A DNA stretch of 64,000 nt from Clostridium massiliamazoniense (GCF_001403635.1 NZ_LN879466.1:398254-462253); one strand, 5' to 3'; counted from the first letter of the stretch, positions 44,502-53,509 are shown. The notes: generated by a model from the sequence alone, not told the origin. Numbers and translations: made by a program.

Positions 44502-46121
44502 ATGAATAAAAAAATTTATTTTAATGGAAATATAATTACAGTTGATAAGAAAAATTTTATTGCTGAAGGTATTGTAGTGGAAGATGGAGCAATTAAGTTA
44601 ATTGGTTCTAATGATTTAGTACTTAAGGAAAAGGAAAATGCAAAGCTTATAGACCTTAAAGGAAAAACAATACTTCCAGGATTCATAGATCCTCATGGAC
44701 ATATTATAGCTCTTTCTCAATCATTAATGTTACTTAATTTTAAAGAGGTAAAATCTATAGATGAATTTATAGAAAAAATAAAGGAATATATTAAAAGTAA
44801 TAAGCAAAAGGAAAATGAGTGGATTATTGGTTTAGGTTATGATAATTCAAGTTTTGAAGATGGTAGACATCCAAACAAATTTGATTTAGATAAGGTGTCT
44901 AAAGAGATACCTATATTGATAACTCATGCATCAGGTCATGTGGCAGTTGTTAATTCAAAGGCTTTAGAGCTTTTAGGGTATAGTGGCGAAGATTATGAAG
45001 TACCAAAGGGAGGAATAGTACAAACTGTTAAGGAGAGTAAAGAAGCTTTAGGGATTTTAGAAGAAAATGCATTTTTAGATAGTGAAAAGAAGGAAATTAT
45101 TCCTGCTCCAACCTTTGAAACTTTATTGAATTTTTTAGTTAAAACACAAAAGTTATATGCATCTTATGGAGTGACCACTTGTCAAGATGCCAGTATAGAT
45201 AAAAATAATCATGAATTATTAAAGATAGCATCAAAAAATAATATGATAAAAATAGATATTATAGGATATGTTATTCAGCAATTTACTAAGGAGCTTTTAA
45301 AAAATACGGCAACTATAGATGCAAAATATAATAATCATTATAAATTATTAGGTGGAAAAGCATGGCTTGATGGTTCTCCACAGGCAAAAACAGCTTGGTT
45401 AACAAAGCCATATTATGTTGTACCAAAAGATATGGATAAAAATTATTCAGGGTATAGAATACAAGAAGATGAAACTATAATTGAATATTTTAAAAGTTGT
45501 ATAGAGAATAAATGGCAAGTAAATGTGCATTGTAATGGTGATGCTGCATCTCAACAATTTATAGATTGTTATAAAAAAGCGATGGAAGTAACAGGGAGTA
45601 AGGAAGATTTGAGACCTGTTATGATTCATGCACAAACAGTAACTTATAATCAGCTTGATGAAATGAAAAAAATAGGTATGATACCAAGCTACTTTTTAGA
45701 CCATATATGGTATTGGGGGGATTACCATTATGATTCTGTTTTAGGGCCAGAAAGGGCTGAAAAAATAAGCCCAGCTAATTCTACTTTAAAAAGAGAAATG
45801 AATTTTACTTTCCATCAAGATCCACCAGTTGCAATGCCTAATATGATGTTAGCAATACATAATGCTGTAAATAGAAGGACTCAAAGTGGTAGAGTTCTTG
45901 GTGAAAATGAAAAAATTTCAGTAATGGATGCAATAAGGGCAGTAACTTATAATGGAGCTTATCAATGTTTTGAAGAAAATATAAAAGGCTCCTTAGAAGT
46001 TGGAAAATTAGCAGACTTAGTAATTTTAGACAAAAATCCATTAGAAGTTCCTGTAGAAGAACTAAAAGATATAAAAATTATAGAGACAATTAAAGAAGGA
46101 AATACCATATTTAAATTATAA
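44502..46121 (+). CDS. Amidohydrolase (amidohydrolase 3 / YtcJ family)
   Basis: 539 residues. The N-terminal small beta domain (IYFNGNIITVDKKNFIAEGI) and GKTILPGFIDPHGHIIALSQ (HxH metal site) open the fold. HASGHVAVVNSKALELLGY, KAWLDGSPQAKTAWLTKPYY, WQVNVHCNGDAASQQFID (metal His) and FHQDPPVAMPNMMLAIHNAV (catalytic Asp region) follow, and GSLEVGKLADLVILDKNP closes it. Members hydrolyse N-substituted amides or formamides; the true substrate is unknown. No signal peptide. GGGGAGG precedes the ATG. It stands alone with its own terminator. Confidence 0.9.
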   Translation: MNKKIYFNGNIITVDKKNFIAEGIVVEDGAIKLIGSNDLVLKEKENAKLIDLKGKTILPGFIDPHGHIIALSQSLMLLNFKEVKSIDEFIEKIKEYIKSNKQKENEWIIGLGYDNSSFEDGRHPNKFDLDKVSKEIPILITHASGHVAVVNSKALELLGYSGEDYEVPKGGIVQTVKESKEALGILEENAFLDSEKKEIIPAPTFETLLNFLVKTQKLYASYGVTTCQDASIDKNNHELLKIASKNNMIKIDIIGYVIQQFTKELLKNTATIDAKYNNHYKLLGGKAWLDGSPQAKTAWLTKPYYVVPKDMDKNYSGYRIQEDETIIEYFKSCIENKWQVNVHCNGDAASQQFIDCYKKAMEVTGSKEDLRPVMIHAQTVTYNQLDEMKKIGMIPSYFLDHIWYWGDYHYDSVLGPERAEKISPANSTLKREMNFTFHQDPPVAMPNMMLAIHNAVNRRTQSGRVLGENEKISVMDAIRAVTYNGAYQCFEENIKGSLEVGKLADLVILDKNPLEVPVEELKDIKIIETIKEGNTIFKL

Positions 46122-46459
46122 GTTTGTAAGGAGAAGAGGATGTATCAAACTACAGATATATCCTCTTTGATTTTTATCTAGCTATGAGATAAAATAGTCA
46201 TTTTGACAGATATCTGTTATAAATAATATAGTGAAGATAATTAAATAGATTTATTCTATAGTCAATGCTTGTAATACTTTTTATGTCTTATGAGTAATAG
46301 GTAATTTTGTTTAATAACTAGAATATGAGTAAACTTACATATTTTATAAAGTGGAAGTGAATAGTATTATAGTTTTGTATAAGTATTACTAAGTGATGAG
46401 ATGGAATAAAAATTTTAGTTAAATTAAATATGTAATTGTAGTGAGAGGAGAAAAAGTAG
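46122..46459. other. Intergenic region, 338 bp
   Basis: After the terminator, the sequence is AT-rich without a clear hairpin or frame. It should hold the promoter of the small protein and MerR-type regulator genes. Confidence 0.5.
46134..46175 (+). terminator. Rho-independent terminator after amidohydrolase gene, part of dispersed repeat
   Basis: AAGAGGATGTATC pairs with GATATATCCTCTT, followed by TGATTTTT. The hairpin plus right flank up to 46190 is an inverted partial copy of the element edge at 16772-16822. Confidence 0.8.
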
Positions 46460-46612
46460 ATGAACAAGAATATTGAAATGATGAAAAAGATAATAGAGGA
46501 AAAAAAGAAAAAGGGGATGAATGGAAAAAGTTATGGGAAGGCTCAAAAAACAATAGGGAAAGCCTCAGGAAGTATTAGAAGTAATAATGGTGGAGGTTTA
46601 TTTGATAAGTAA
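46460..46612 (+). CDS. Small basic protein of 50 residues, unknown function
   Basis: The frame begins MNKNIEMMKKIIEEKKKKGM and ends with a Gly/Ser-rich tail (ASGSIRSNNGGGLFDK). It has a strong ribosome site (GAGAGGAG, 9 bp from the ATG), lysine-rich helix and no membrane segment. It lies 33 bp before the MerR-type regulator gene on the same strand, so the two are probably co-transcribed. No family recognised. Confidence 0.75.
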   Translation: MNKNIEMMKKIIEEKKKKGMNGKSYGKAQKTIGKASGSIRSNNGGGLFDK

Positions 46613-46645
46613 ACTTAAAGAAAATACAAAGGAGAAAAGTAAAAA

Positions 46646-47464
46646 ATGGGGAGATTTTATTCTATTGGAGATGTAAGTAAAATTTTTGATGTTAGCATAG
46701 ATACTTTAAGATATTACGATAAAATAGGACTTATAAAGCCAAGAATAAATCCTAAGAATAGATATAGGTATTATGAGGTAGAACATTTATATTTATTATC
46801 AGTAGTATTAGAAGCACGTTATGCTGAAATACCAATAAAAAATATAAATGATTTTATAAAAAGTAAAGATTTAGATGTTTATTATGAGTTTTTTGATAAA
46901 CAAGAAAAAGTTCTAGAAGAAAAAATAAATGATTTAAAAAAGGTAAAGGCTTCAGTGAAGCAAAGCAAAAAGAATATAGAAGAAATAAAAGCATTTAAAA
47001 ATAATTATAATATTGAAAATTTAAAAGAGTATTCTTATAGAAAAAAATTTTTAAAAGTAAAAATAAAAGATTTAATAACTAGAACACATTGTAAAAGATT
47101 TTCCAATATGCTTGATAATGGTGTTGAAAAGGCTGAGTATTATTTAGCTTATAATTTAATAAATAATAATTCAACTATAGAAGTTGAAAGTGGTTATATG
47201 TACATAGAGAGCTGTAGTGCTAATAAAAGTTTTTTAGAAAAGGTAAAAAATAATTCAGAGATTTTTAAAGAGGAAAAAGAGTTTAATGGCAAATTTGTAA
47301 AAGTTAAATTTCTAGGAAATGAAAGAGAAATAGCCGAATATGTTTCTACTATAAGAAGCTTTAAAAAATCTTCTGAAAATAGTATTTTAGTAAAAACTAA
47401 AAGTTATATACCACGAAATAAAGATGTAGTCTATTTTACTGAGTTATTAATAAAAGTTGATTAG
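46646..47464 (+). CDS. MerR family transcriptional regulator
   Basis: 272 residues. The N-terminal winged helix reads YSIGDVSKIFDVSIDTLRYY then DKIGLIKPRINPKNRYRYYE, the MerR signature. A coiled-coil dimer helix (about 85-125, Lys/Glu-rich) follows, and the C-terminal about 140 residues form an effector-binding domain (BltR/GyrI-like by length and layout). AAAGGAG precedes the ATG. The FUSC-type exporter gene lies 140 bp downstream beyond a terminator; control of that gene is possible but unproven. Confidence 0.88.
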   Translation: MGRFYSIGDVSKIFDVSIDTLRYYDKIGLIKPRINPKNRYRYYEVEHLYLLSVVLEARYAEIPIKNINDFIKSKDLDVYYEFFDKQEKVLEEKINDLKKVKASVKQSKKNIEEIKAFKNNYNIENLKEYSYRKKFLKVKIKDLITRTHCKRFSNMLDNGVEKAEYYLAYNLINNNSTIEVESGYMYIESCSANKSFLEKVKNNSEIFKEEKEFNGKFVKVKFLGNEREIAEYVSTIRSFKKSSENSILVKTKSYIPRNKDVVYFTELLIKVD

Positions 47465-47558
47465 TTTTGCTTCAAATATTTTTAGAGAGTGCTTATTCTA
47501 CTATTGACTCTGGAGTTACTCCATACTTTATAATCTTCCTGTATAAGAAAATTAAATT

Positions 47559-47588
47559 GAGACTGTGAAAAGCAGTCTCTTATTTTTT
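47559..47588 (+). terminator. Rho-independent terminator after MerR-type gene
   Basis: GAGACTG pairs with CAGTCTC across TGAAAAG, followed by TTATTTTTT. Confidence 0.88.
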
Positions 47589-47605
47589 GCAAGGGGGAGA
47601 TTGGA

Positions 47606-49381
47606 ATGTCTAAAATGTTAGCCTTTAGAGCATGGATTATAACATTGGTTGGATTTATACCATTTTATTATTTGTTTACTCTTAAGGAAATGATAGTTTA
47701 TATTTCAGCTGTAGCATTAACTTTTGGAATAAGAAATGAAGACTATAGTGAAAATAAAATAAAAATATTCTTAAAGAACGTACTCATATGTTTAAGTTTA
47801 ACCATAGGAGCATCAGTATTTTCTTTTAATATATATATTGGAACATTAATTACTTTTATAGTAGGATTTTTAGTTTATTATTTTTATACCTATGAGAATA
47901 AGATATCAAAGGCTATGGCATTTATGTCTTATTATGTTCTTATACTTACATTTCCTATTGGATTAAATCAACTTCCAATGAGAATAGGAGCAAGTTTTTA
48001 TGGAATATGTATGACATTTATTTTATATTATTTAGCTTTTAAGAAAGATTTTAAAAATAATATAAAAAATACTATAAATGCATCTATTGATTGTGTAGCA
48101 TCTAGTGAGAGTGATGAAGGGAAAATTAAAGCTAGATCAAAATCATTAAGATTAATAAGAGATGAGATTTATAATAAAATAGATAATAGTAATGATAATG
48201 ATGTTATTAATAAAGCGTATTTAGATTATAAAATAGTTAATTTGCTTATAGTGGCAAACGAAAATAAATTAGATAAAGAAAATAAAAATATTATAAATGA
48301 GAAATTTCTACTTTCTTTAAAAGATTTTTATAATGGAAATGTTGAAGGAGAAAAATTTAAAGAAATATTAGAGAAGGTTATAGAAAATAAAAATAATTTT
48401 GTAAGACATAAAGAAAAGTTATTAAGAAATGCTTTATTAGAAATTAAAATATACATAGAAAATAAAATATTTGAAGAAGAATATTTAAATAAAAGATTTA
48501 AAATAAAAAATATTCTTACAAGAAATAGTTTAAAGTATAATTTATCATATAAATTTAATCCTTCTATGAAAGACTTTAAATTTAATCATGCTATTAAAGG
48601 AAGTATATTAATTGCTTTGGCAGTATTTGTTGTTTATAAATTTAATATTCCTTTAGGGAAGTGGATATTATATACTATCATAATTGATAACGTTCCTTTT
48701 GTGGAAAAGGGAATTAAAAAAGCTCGAGATAGAATCTTTGGAACTGTTTTAGGATTTATTGCTGTTATAATTATTTTTAATATAACTCAATCAACTCTTG
48801 TAATAACATCATTAATATTTCTTTGTATCTATGTAGTATTTTGCATACCAACCTATGATAAGATGGCTATATTTATAACTTTTTCAGCTATAGCAGGATT
48901 TACTTTACTTGAGCATTATAATGTTTATGTATTATCTATGGAAAGAATTACTTTAGTACTTGTAGGAAGTATAGCAGTTTATGTTGTAATAAAATACATA
49001 TATCCTTATGGTTCTAAAAATTCTATAGATAATTTATTAGAAAGTTTTCAACTTTTAAATAATGAGATAAAGAATAATGTAAATGATAATGAAGAAAAAA
49101 TATATGAGTTAGATATTATAACAAGACATTTAATTAGAAAAGGAAACTTTTTAAGTACTCAATTTAGCAATGAATATTTAGATGAAGTGCTAATGGTAGA
49201 AAATTCATTAATATTGGATTTAAACTGTTTATATTCTAAAGAATATAAAGAAATTGATATAGAGGAAAAAATTAATAAATTTAATTATCTAGCAGAAAAA
49301 TGTAAAGAGAATTATAATTCTAAAAATAAAAGTAAATTTACAGAGGTAATGAAATTTTTTAGAGTAAAAAAAGCTAATTAA
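47606..49381 (+). CDS. FUSC family membrane protein (aromatic acid exporter-like)
   Basis: 591 residues. Two blocks of membrane segments (about residues 5-150 and 330-470) flank a cytosolic helical region, with a second helical tail. The C-terminal block IKGSILIALAVFVVYKFNIP, GIKKARDRIFGTVLGFIAVI and the following segments are typical of FUSC/ArAE proteins such as AaeB and YccS. These are thought to export aromatic acids or similar compounds. GGGGGAG precedes the ATG at proper spacing. The gene follows a MerR-type regulator gene and ends with its own terminator. Confidence 0.85.
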   Translation: MSKMLAFRAWIITLVGFIPFYYLFTLKEMIVYISAVALTFGIRNEDYSENKIKIFLKNVLICLSLTIGASVFSFNIYIGTLITFIVGFLVYYFYTYENKISKAMAFMSYYVLILTFPIGLNQLPMRIGASFYGICMTFILYYLAFKKDFKNNIKNTINASIDCVASSESDEGKIKARSKSLRLIRDEIYNKIDNSNDNDVINKAYLDYKIVNLLIVANENKLDKENKNIINEKFLLSLKDFYNGNVEGEKFKEILEKVIENKNNFVRHKEKLLRNALLEIKIYIENKIFEEEYLNKRFKIKNILTRNSLKYNLSYKFNPSMKDFKFNHAIKGSILIALAVFVVYKFNIPLGKWILYTIIIDNVPFVEKGIKKARDRIFGTVLGFIAVIIIFNITQSTLVITSLIFLCIYVVFCIPTYDKMAIFITFSAIAGFTLLEHYNVYVLSMERITLVLVGSIAVYVVIKYIYPYGSKNSIDNLLESFQLLNNEIKNNVNDNEEKIYELDIITRHLIRKGNFLSTQFSNEYLDEVLMVENSLILDLNCLYSKEYKEIDIEEKINKFNYLAEKCKENYNSKNKSKFTEVMKFFRVKKAN

Positions 49382-49390
49382 ATAAAAATG

Positions 49391-49427
49391 AGCTGTACAC
49401 AATAAATTCGGTACAGCTTATTTTTTA
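49391..49427. terminator. Bidirectional terminator between FUSC gene and a minus-strand small frame
   Basis: AGCTGTAC and GTACAGCT form the stem; a T-rich tract follows on both strands (TTATTTTTTAT on plus; CATTTTTATT on minus). Confidence 0.85.
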
Positions 49428-49429
49428 TA

Positions 49430-49507
49430 TTAATCGTAATAACTCATTAATGAACTCATTAGTTTATGTGATATTTCTCCAAAAAAGTTTTTAAATAAAT
49501 TTTTCAT
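49430..49507 (-). CDS. Candidate 25-residue amphipathic peptide gene
   Basis: The frame begins MKNLFKNFFGEISHKLMSSL and ends MSYYD. GGAG lies eight bases before the ATG at 49507 (another ATG two codons upstream is too close to it). The stop is followed within a few bases by a terminator working in this direction. The sequence can form an amphipathic helix with Phe/Leu/Met on one side and Lys/Asn on the other. No Cys, so it is not an AgrD-like lactone precursor. Signals for expression are all present but there is no family match. Confidence 0.5.
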   Translation of the reverse strand: MKNLFKNFFGEISHKLMSSLMSYYD

Positions 49508-49702
49508 CAACATCACTCCAATATAAAATTTGAATATAATCCTATAATATAGTAAAAATATTTCAATGATATAACTAAATAGTAAATAAATTTATAAATT
49601 ATAAAATAAAAGAGTTTTTTTATACTTTATTTTCTAGTTGACTATAATGTTTTTTAAGGTATAATATATTTATTATCAAAGAGAAGAAAGAGGAGAGAAC
49701 AA

Positions 49703-49990
49703 ATGAAAAAATTTATAATAGCAGTAATTGCAGTACTTGCTATAATATTTATTTTCTTAGGAATAAATCATAGAAGACATGAATATGAGGTTTATAACAG
49801 TTATAATAACAATTATGCATATCATGAAAGTACAGGAAATGGTTTAGTACATAGTGCTGTTAAAGGTGCAGTAGAGGGGTATGTAGCTGGTAAAGTAATT
49901 AATCATGGAATGAGAAAATATCAAGCAAGACAACAATATAATCAAGGATATATGTATCATCAATCTAGTAGTAGACATTGGAGAAGGTAA
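49703..49990 (+). CDS. Small membrane-anchored protein, Tyr/His/Asn-rich
   Basis: 95 residues. An N-terminal membrane segment (KFIIAVIAVLAIIFIFLGIN) is followed by a polar stretch (RRHEYEVYNSYNNNYAYHES), a small Gly/Ala helix (GLVHSAVKGAVEGYVAGKVI) and a Tyr/Gln/His/Arg-rich tail (YMYHQSSSRHWRR). The layout resembles glycine-zipper-bearing small envelope proteins. AGAGGAGAG precedes the ATG. Function unknown. It stands alone and ends at a long shared hairpin. Confidence 0.75.
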   Translation: MKKFIIAVIAVLAIIFIFLGINHRRHEYEVYNSYNNNYAYHESTGNGLVHSAVKGAVEGYVAGKVINHGMRKYQARQQYNQGYMYHQSSSRHWRR

Positions 49991-50010
49991 TATTTAATTA
50001 ATAGATAAAA

Positions 50011-50074
50011 TAAGAGTGTTTTAAGAGGATGTATGAAATTTTATAGATACATCCTTTTTAAAACACTCTTTTTA
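50011..50074. terminator. Long bidirectional terminator
   Basis: AAGAGTGTTTTAA, then AGGATGTAT, pair with ATACATCCT and TTAAAACACTCTT on the other side of a short loop, with T-runs at both ends. It serves the convergent genes on either side. The inner AGGATGTAT stem is shared with terminators at 23958 and 46134. Confidence 0.88.
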
Positions 50075-50075
50075 T

Positions 50076-50918
50076 CTAGAAGCTTTTTAGTATATCTGGA
50101 TTTTCAAATATATTATCTAATTTTTTTATGAAAGGTATAACCTCACCAAAATCTAATGCACGATGATCAAATGCTAGACATATTGGTAATACCTTACGAA
50201 TACCAATAGCTTTTTCTCCATTTTCATCAATGTATACACCTGGTTTTTCTAAAATTGCACCAAATCCTATTGCACAAACTTGTGGAGGGATAATATCTAA
50301 TAAAGCAATAGCACCTCTTTGCTCTTTATATATAGATCCAATATTTGATATAGTTATAGTTCCGATTTTTAAAGGTAATTCACCGTTATCATCTTTAGAT
50401 ATTTTACGTTCTCCATTTATTATATTATCTATAATATTGTAGTTTATTTTGTCAGAAAAAAACTTAGATAAAGATTGAGTATCCATATTAGAAATTTTTT
50501 GACTTAAATCTTTAATATGTTTATTAATTTCGTATAAAGACAATTTTTCAATATTATTTATACTTATTGTCATCATTTTTCCACTTGGTAAAATCCAAGG
50601 CATATTTACATTAATATCTTTAATTGTACGAATTTCACCTTCATCAGTATTATGATTATATGATATATGAGCATTTAATTTTGGTGCAAATTTTAATCCT
50701 TCAGAGAATACTTTTAGCATTAAGGAATTAATTGAAACATTTTTTAGCGAGTTATTTTCTGCTTTTAACTTTTGAAATTCATCAATAAAATTTGTAATAT
50801 CTGGTTCATACATATAAGATACATGCGGTATATTTTGCCATGATTTTGTTGTCATATAAGATATAATTTTTCTTTCAATTGAAAATTTTTCAACATTGGT
50901 AGTTGTTAACTTACTCAT
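50076..50918 (-). CDS. Stand-alone 2-oxoacid dehydrogenase E2-type acyltransferase domain
   Basis: 280 residues covering only the catalytic (CAT-like) domain of E2 acyltransferases. The ending FDHRALDFGEVIPFIKKLDN corresponds to the DHRxxDG active site, here DHRALDFG. GTITISNIGSI and IIPPQVCAIGFGAI are typical of the fold. There is no lipoyl or E1/E3-binding domain and no E1, E3 or lipoate gene nearby. A strong AGGAGG precedes the ATG. It may acylate a small molecule or be a relic; trimeric CAT-like function is plausible. Confidence 0.85.
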   Translation of the reverse strand: MSKLTTTNVEKFSIERKIISYMTTKSWQNIPHVSYMYEPDITNFIDEFQKLKAENNSLKNVSINSLMLKVFSEGLKFAPKLNAHISYNHNTDEGEIRTIKDINVNMPWILPSGKMMTISINNIEKLSLYEINKHIKDLSQKISNMDTQSLSKFFSDKINYNIIDNIINGERKISKDDNGELPLKIGTITISNIGSIYKEQRGAIALLDIIPPQVCAIGFGAILEKPGVYIDENGEKAIGIRKVLPICLAFDHRALDFGEVIPFIKKLDNIFENPDILKSF

Positions 50919-51414
50919 AGTATACCTCCTGAAGTTAAATGTTAATTAGTACTTAAAAATATATGTTAGTTTGATTGTATAATAATTATGAACTTTAATT
51001 ATATTATATATAATATACAATATAAAAAAATTTTCCCAATTTATAAAAATAGAAATATATAGTAGATTTATATTTATTAGTACTATATTTATTATAGCTT
51101 TAAAGTCATATAATTTAAAATAAATATATATTATATACATATATATTTATATCTATATATATTTATATCTATATATATGTATAATTTTTGTAACATTTAT
51201 GAATAAAAAGCCTTGAAATATAGTCTTATATTAATAATATGTAAATATACAATTTCCCTCATAATTAAAAATTTTAAATAAAAAAACTGCTTTAAGATAG
51301 AATTAAATCCAATCTTTTATTGAAAAATTTTTAGTTGATATTATAAAGATAAAAATATATGATTGAAAATAATTATAAAAAGTCACTTTAATTTTTTAGT
51401 AATTTTTATTGTTT
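50919..51414. other. Intergenic region, 496 bp, extremely AT-rich
   Basis: It lies between two minus-strand genes. It holds a run of TATATATTTATATCTA repeats (51133-51178) and no convincing frame; a 64-codon minus-strand frame here has no ribosome site and only low-complexity residues. Confidence 0.6.
51133..51178. repeat. Short AT-only tandem repeat
   Basis: About 2.5 copies of a 16-bp TATATATTTATATCTA unit. Likely replication slippage in AT-rich spacer DNA. Confidence 0.7.
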
Positions 51415-53046
51415 TTAAAGAGATTTTGATTTTTCAAAAGCATCTATGAAATCTTGGCATATTTTCCTTAGGGCACTACCGATTTCCATATAAGCTTCAT
51501 CATTTAAGTTTGCTAAAGAAATTCTAACTGACCATTCAGGACCTTGGAATCCACTTCCACTTAATAAAACGATAGAAGATTCTTCTGCTAACCTATAAAG
51601 AACTTGAACTGGTTTATAATTTTCCTCTAAATATTTTGCAAAGTCTTCACCATAATTATTTCTTGCCCAAGCAAGTAAGTTAAATTCAGAGTAGTAAGCA
51701 GCATCTAGTGGATCATCTATTAATTTTATTCCTAAACTATCATAGAATAATTTTTGCCTTCTATGACATATATCCATAGTTAGTTTTTTGTAGTTATTTT
51801 CTTTGTCTAATAGGGCAAAAGCACAGAAAAATGCCATTTGAACTTGTTGTGGAGTTGAAAGTCCAGCTGTATGATTTAAAGCTACCTGTCTACTATCTGC
51901 AACAATTCTATCTATAAATTTTATATTATCAGGTGTTGTGCTTAAATGACCGTATCTACTTTTTAAATCTTTTTTATATTTTTCAGGTATTTCTTTTAAA
52001 AGTTTGTCAAAGATATTATCTTCATGTAGGGCTATAGTTCCAAGTCTCCATCCTGTAACACCAAAATATTTTGAGAAAGAATATACTCCAATAGTGTTAT
52101 AAGGAAGTTCAGCCATCAATGATTTAAAGCCTGTAACAAAGGTTCCATAAACATCATCTGAAATTATCATAAGATTAGGGTTATGATTTTTAATTATGTC
52201 AGCAATATAACTTCTACCTTCTGAATTTAAAGCTACAGATGGAGGGTTACTTGGGTTAACTACAAATAATGCTTTAATTAAAGGGTCTTTCAATTTATCT
52301 AGTTCTTCCTTTGTAAATTGCCATTGATTAATACCTTCTTTTGGGTCTGAAGTTGCAATTATAGGAACTATTTCAAGTCCATATCTAGGGAGAATAGGAA
52401 TCTCTAAATAAGGGGTGAAAACTGGAACCATTATAGCTATTTTATCACCTCTAACTAATAATTCATTGGCTTTTAAACTATCAAAAATATAGCACATTGC
52501 AGAGGTAGCACCTTCTACAGCAAATATATTGAACTTTCCACGAAGGTCTGGACCATAGTCCATTTCTTGAAATAAGTAATCTTGAACTATAGCTTCTACA
52601 TGTCTTAGCATTCTATCAGGAAAAGGGTAGTTATCACCAATTATTCCATCTGTTAGTTCATGGACAAAAGCATCCTTATCAAAGGATTTTTCTAAAACAC
52701 CATAATCAATGATTTTATCTAATAAATCTATAGCTGGGGCATTAGGGTTGTTTTTTACAAACTCTTTAAATCTATCATAAATACCATTTTTATGAGGCAT
52801 CCCTCCTAGGTCATTTTCATCCCAGACTCTTTTAGATTCTGAAATAGCAAAAGTTCCAAAGGTGAAAAATGCTTCTCTTGGAGTAGTTGCAATCCAGTTA
52901 GGATTACCACGACCAGCATCAAGTAATGCTCTAGTACTTTTCTTTTCCTTACCAGTAGCAAGGCTGATTAATCTATCTTTAAACTCAAAGGGACTAACTT
53001 TTCCATAAATTCTTTCAATTTCTTCTTCTTGAAGGTTTTTTTTCAT
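51415..53046 (-). CDS. aspD: Aspartate 4-decarboxylase / aspartate aminotransferase
   Basis: 543 residues, matching the long AspD form of fold-type I PLP enzymes. GRGNPNWIATTPREAFFTFG near residue 45 and DYGPDLRGKFNIFAVEGATS are AspD-type motifs. The PLP-lysine motif is VYSFSKYFGVTGWRLG near residue 325, and NPSNPPSVALN and DDVYGTFV are the ring-binding motifs. It converts aspartate to alanine and CO2; with an antiporter (AspT) this yields proton motive force and acid tolerance, but no aspT gene is adjacent. TAAGGAGGAT precedes the ATG. A hairpin 135 bp upstream (53181-53210) ends whatever transcript precedes it or acts as leader control. Confidence 0.92.
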   Translation of the reverse strand: MKKNLQEEEIERIYGKVSPFEFKDRLISLATGKEKKSTRALLDAGRGNPNWIATTPREAFFTFGTFAISESKRVWDENDLGGMPHKNGIYDRFKEFVKNNPNAPAIDLLDKIIDYGVLEKSFDKDAFVHELTDGIIGDNYPFPDRMLRHVEAIVQDYLFQEMDYGPDLRGKFNIFAVEGATSAMCYIFDSLKANELLVRGDKIAIMVPVFTPYLEIPILPRYGLEIVPIIATSDPKEGINQWQFTKEELDKLKDPLIKALFVVNPSNPPSVALNSEGRSYIADIIKNHNPNLMIISDDVYGTFVTGFKSLMAELPYNTIGVYSFSKYFGVTGWRLGTIALHEDNIFDKLLKEIPEKYKKDLKSRYGHLSTTPDNIKFIDRIVADSRQVALNHTAGLSTPQQVQMAFFCAFALLDKENNYKKLTMDICHRRQKLFYDSLGIKLIDDPLDAAYYSEFNLLAWARNNYGEDFAKYLEENYKPVQVLYRLAEESSIVLLSGSGFQGPEWSVRISLANLNDEAYMEIGSALRKICQDFIDAFEKSKSL

Positions 53047-53180
53047 AAATTTATCCTCCTTAAAAATAAGCTTCCATTATAATTTAATCAATTTAAAAAT
53101 AATTTATACAAGATTCTAAATTAAGATATTTATTAAGTAATAGTATTTAATTTTTATATAATATTAAGTTAAGTAAAAAA

Positions 53181-53210
53181 TAATAGAAGGTTCATTTGAA
53201 CCTTCTATTA
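53181..53210 (-). terminator. Perfect hairpin with minus-strand T-run
   Basis: TAATAGAAGGTTC pairs fully with GAACCTTCTATTA around an ATTT loop. On the minus strand it is followed by TTTTTTAC, so it ends minus-strand transcripts. It stands 12 bp after the stop of a 23-codon frame and 135 bp before aspD. Confidence 0.85.
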
Positions 53211-53222
53211 AATGATATAAAT

Positions 53223-53294
53223 TTATTTATTCACTTTTTTTACGATGTAATATATCATAAGAAAGGATAAAACAACTAGTGTAAATCTATTCAT
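53223..53294 (-). CDS. Candidate 23-residue hydrophobic peptide (type I toxin-like)
   Basis: The frame begins MNRFTLVVLSFLMIYYIVKK and ends VNK: one membrane-spanning helix with a Lys-rich end, the usual make-up of type I toxins and of small membrane subunits. A perfect 17-bp palindrome (CTATTCAT A ATGAATAG, 53288-53304) covers the start codon, and a strong terminator follows 12 bp after the stop. There is no clear ribosome site, which is the weak point. Confidence 0.35.
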   Translation of the reverse strand: MNRFTLVVLSFLMIYYIVKKVNK

Positions 53295-53480
53295 AATGAA
53301 TAGTAAGTTTTGATATAGATAATCAACACTCGTGACATTAAAAATAAAAAAATTATAAATTTTTTTATTCAATTTCACTAACATTTTAATTTAAATTTAA
53401 CTTCTTTTTTTCTTTACTTGCTATAATTATCGTAAGTAAAATTCTAAGAGGTTAGAAAATTTACCACATTATCTTTATTA

Positions 53481-53509
53481 AAGCTCTAATTTATTTTAGA
53501 GCTTTTTAT
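53481..53509. terminator. Rho-independent-type hairpin
   Basis: AAGCTCTAA pairs with TTAGAGCTT, followed by TTTTTATA on the plus strand. What it ends is unclear, because no plus-strand gene is seen before it. Confidence 0.6.

Noticed and set aside
50946-51140. 64-codon minus-strand frame
   Set aside because: Low-complexity Ile/Asn/Tyr/Lys text in AT-rich spacer without a ribosome site.
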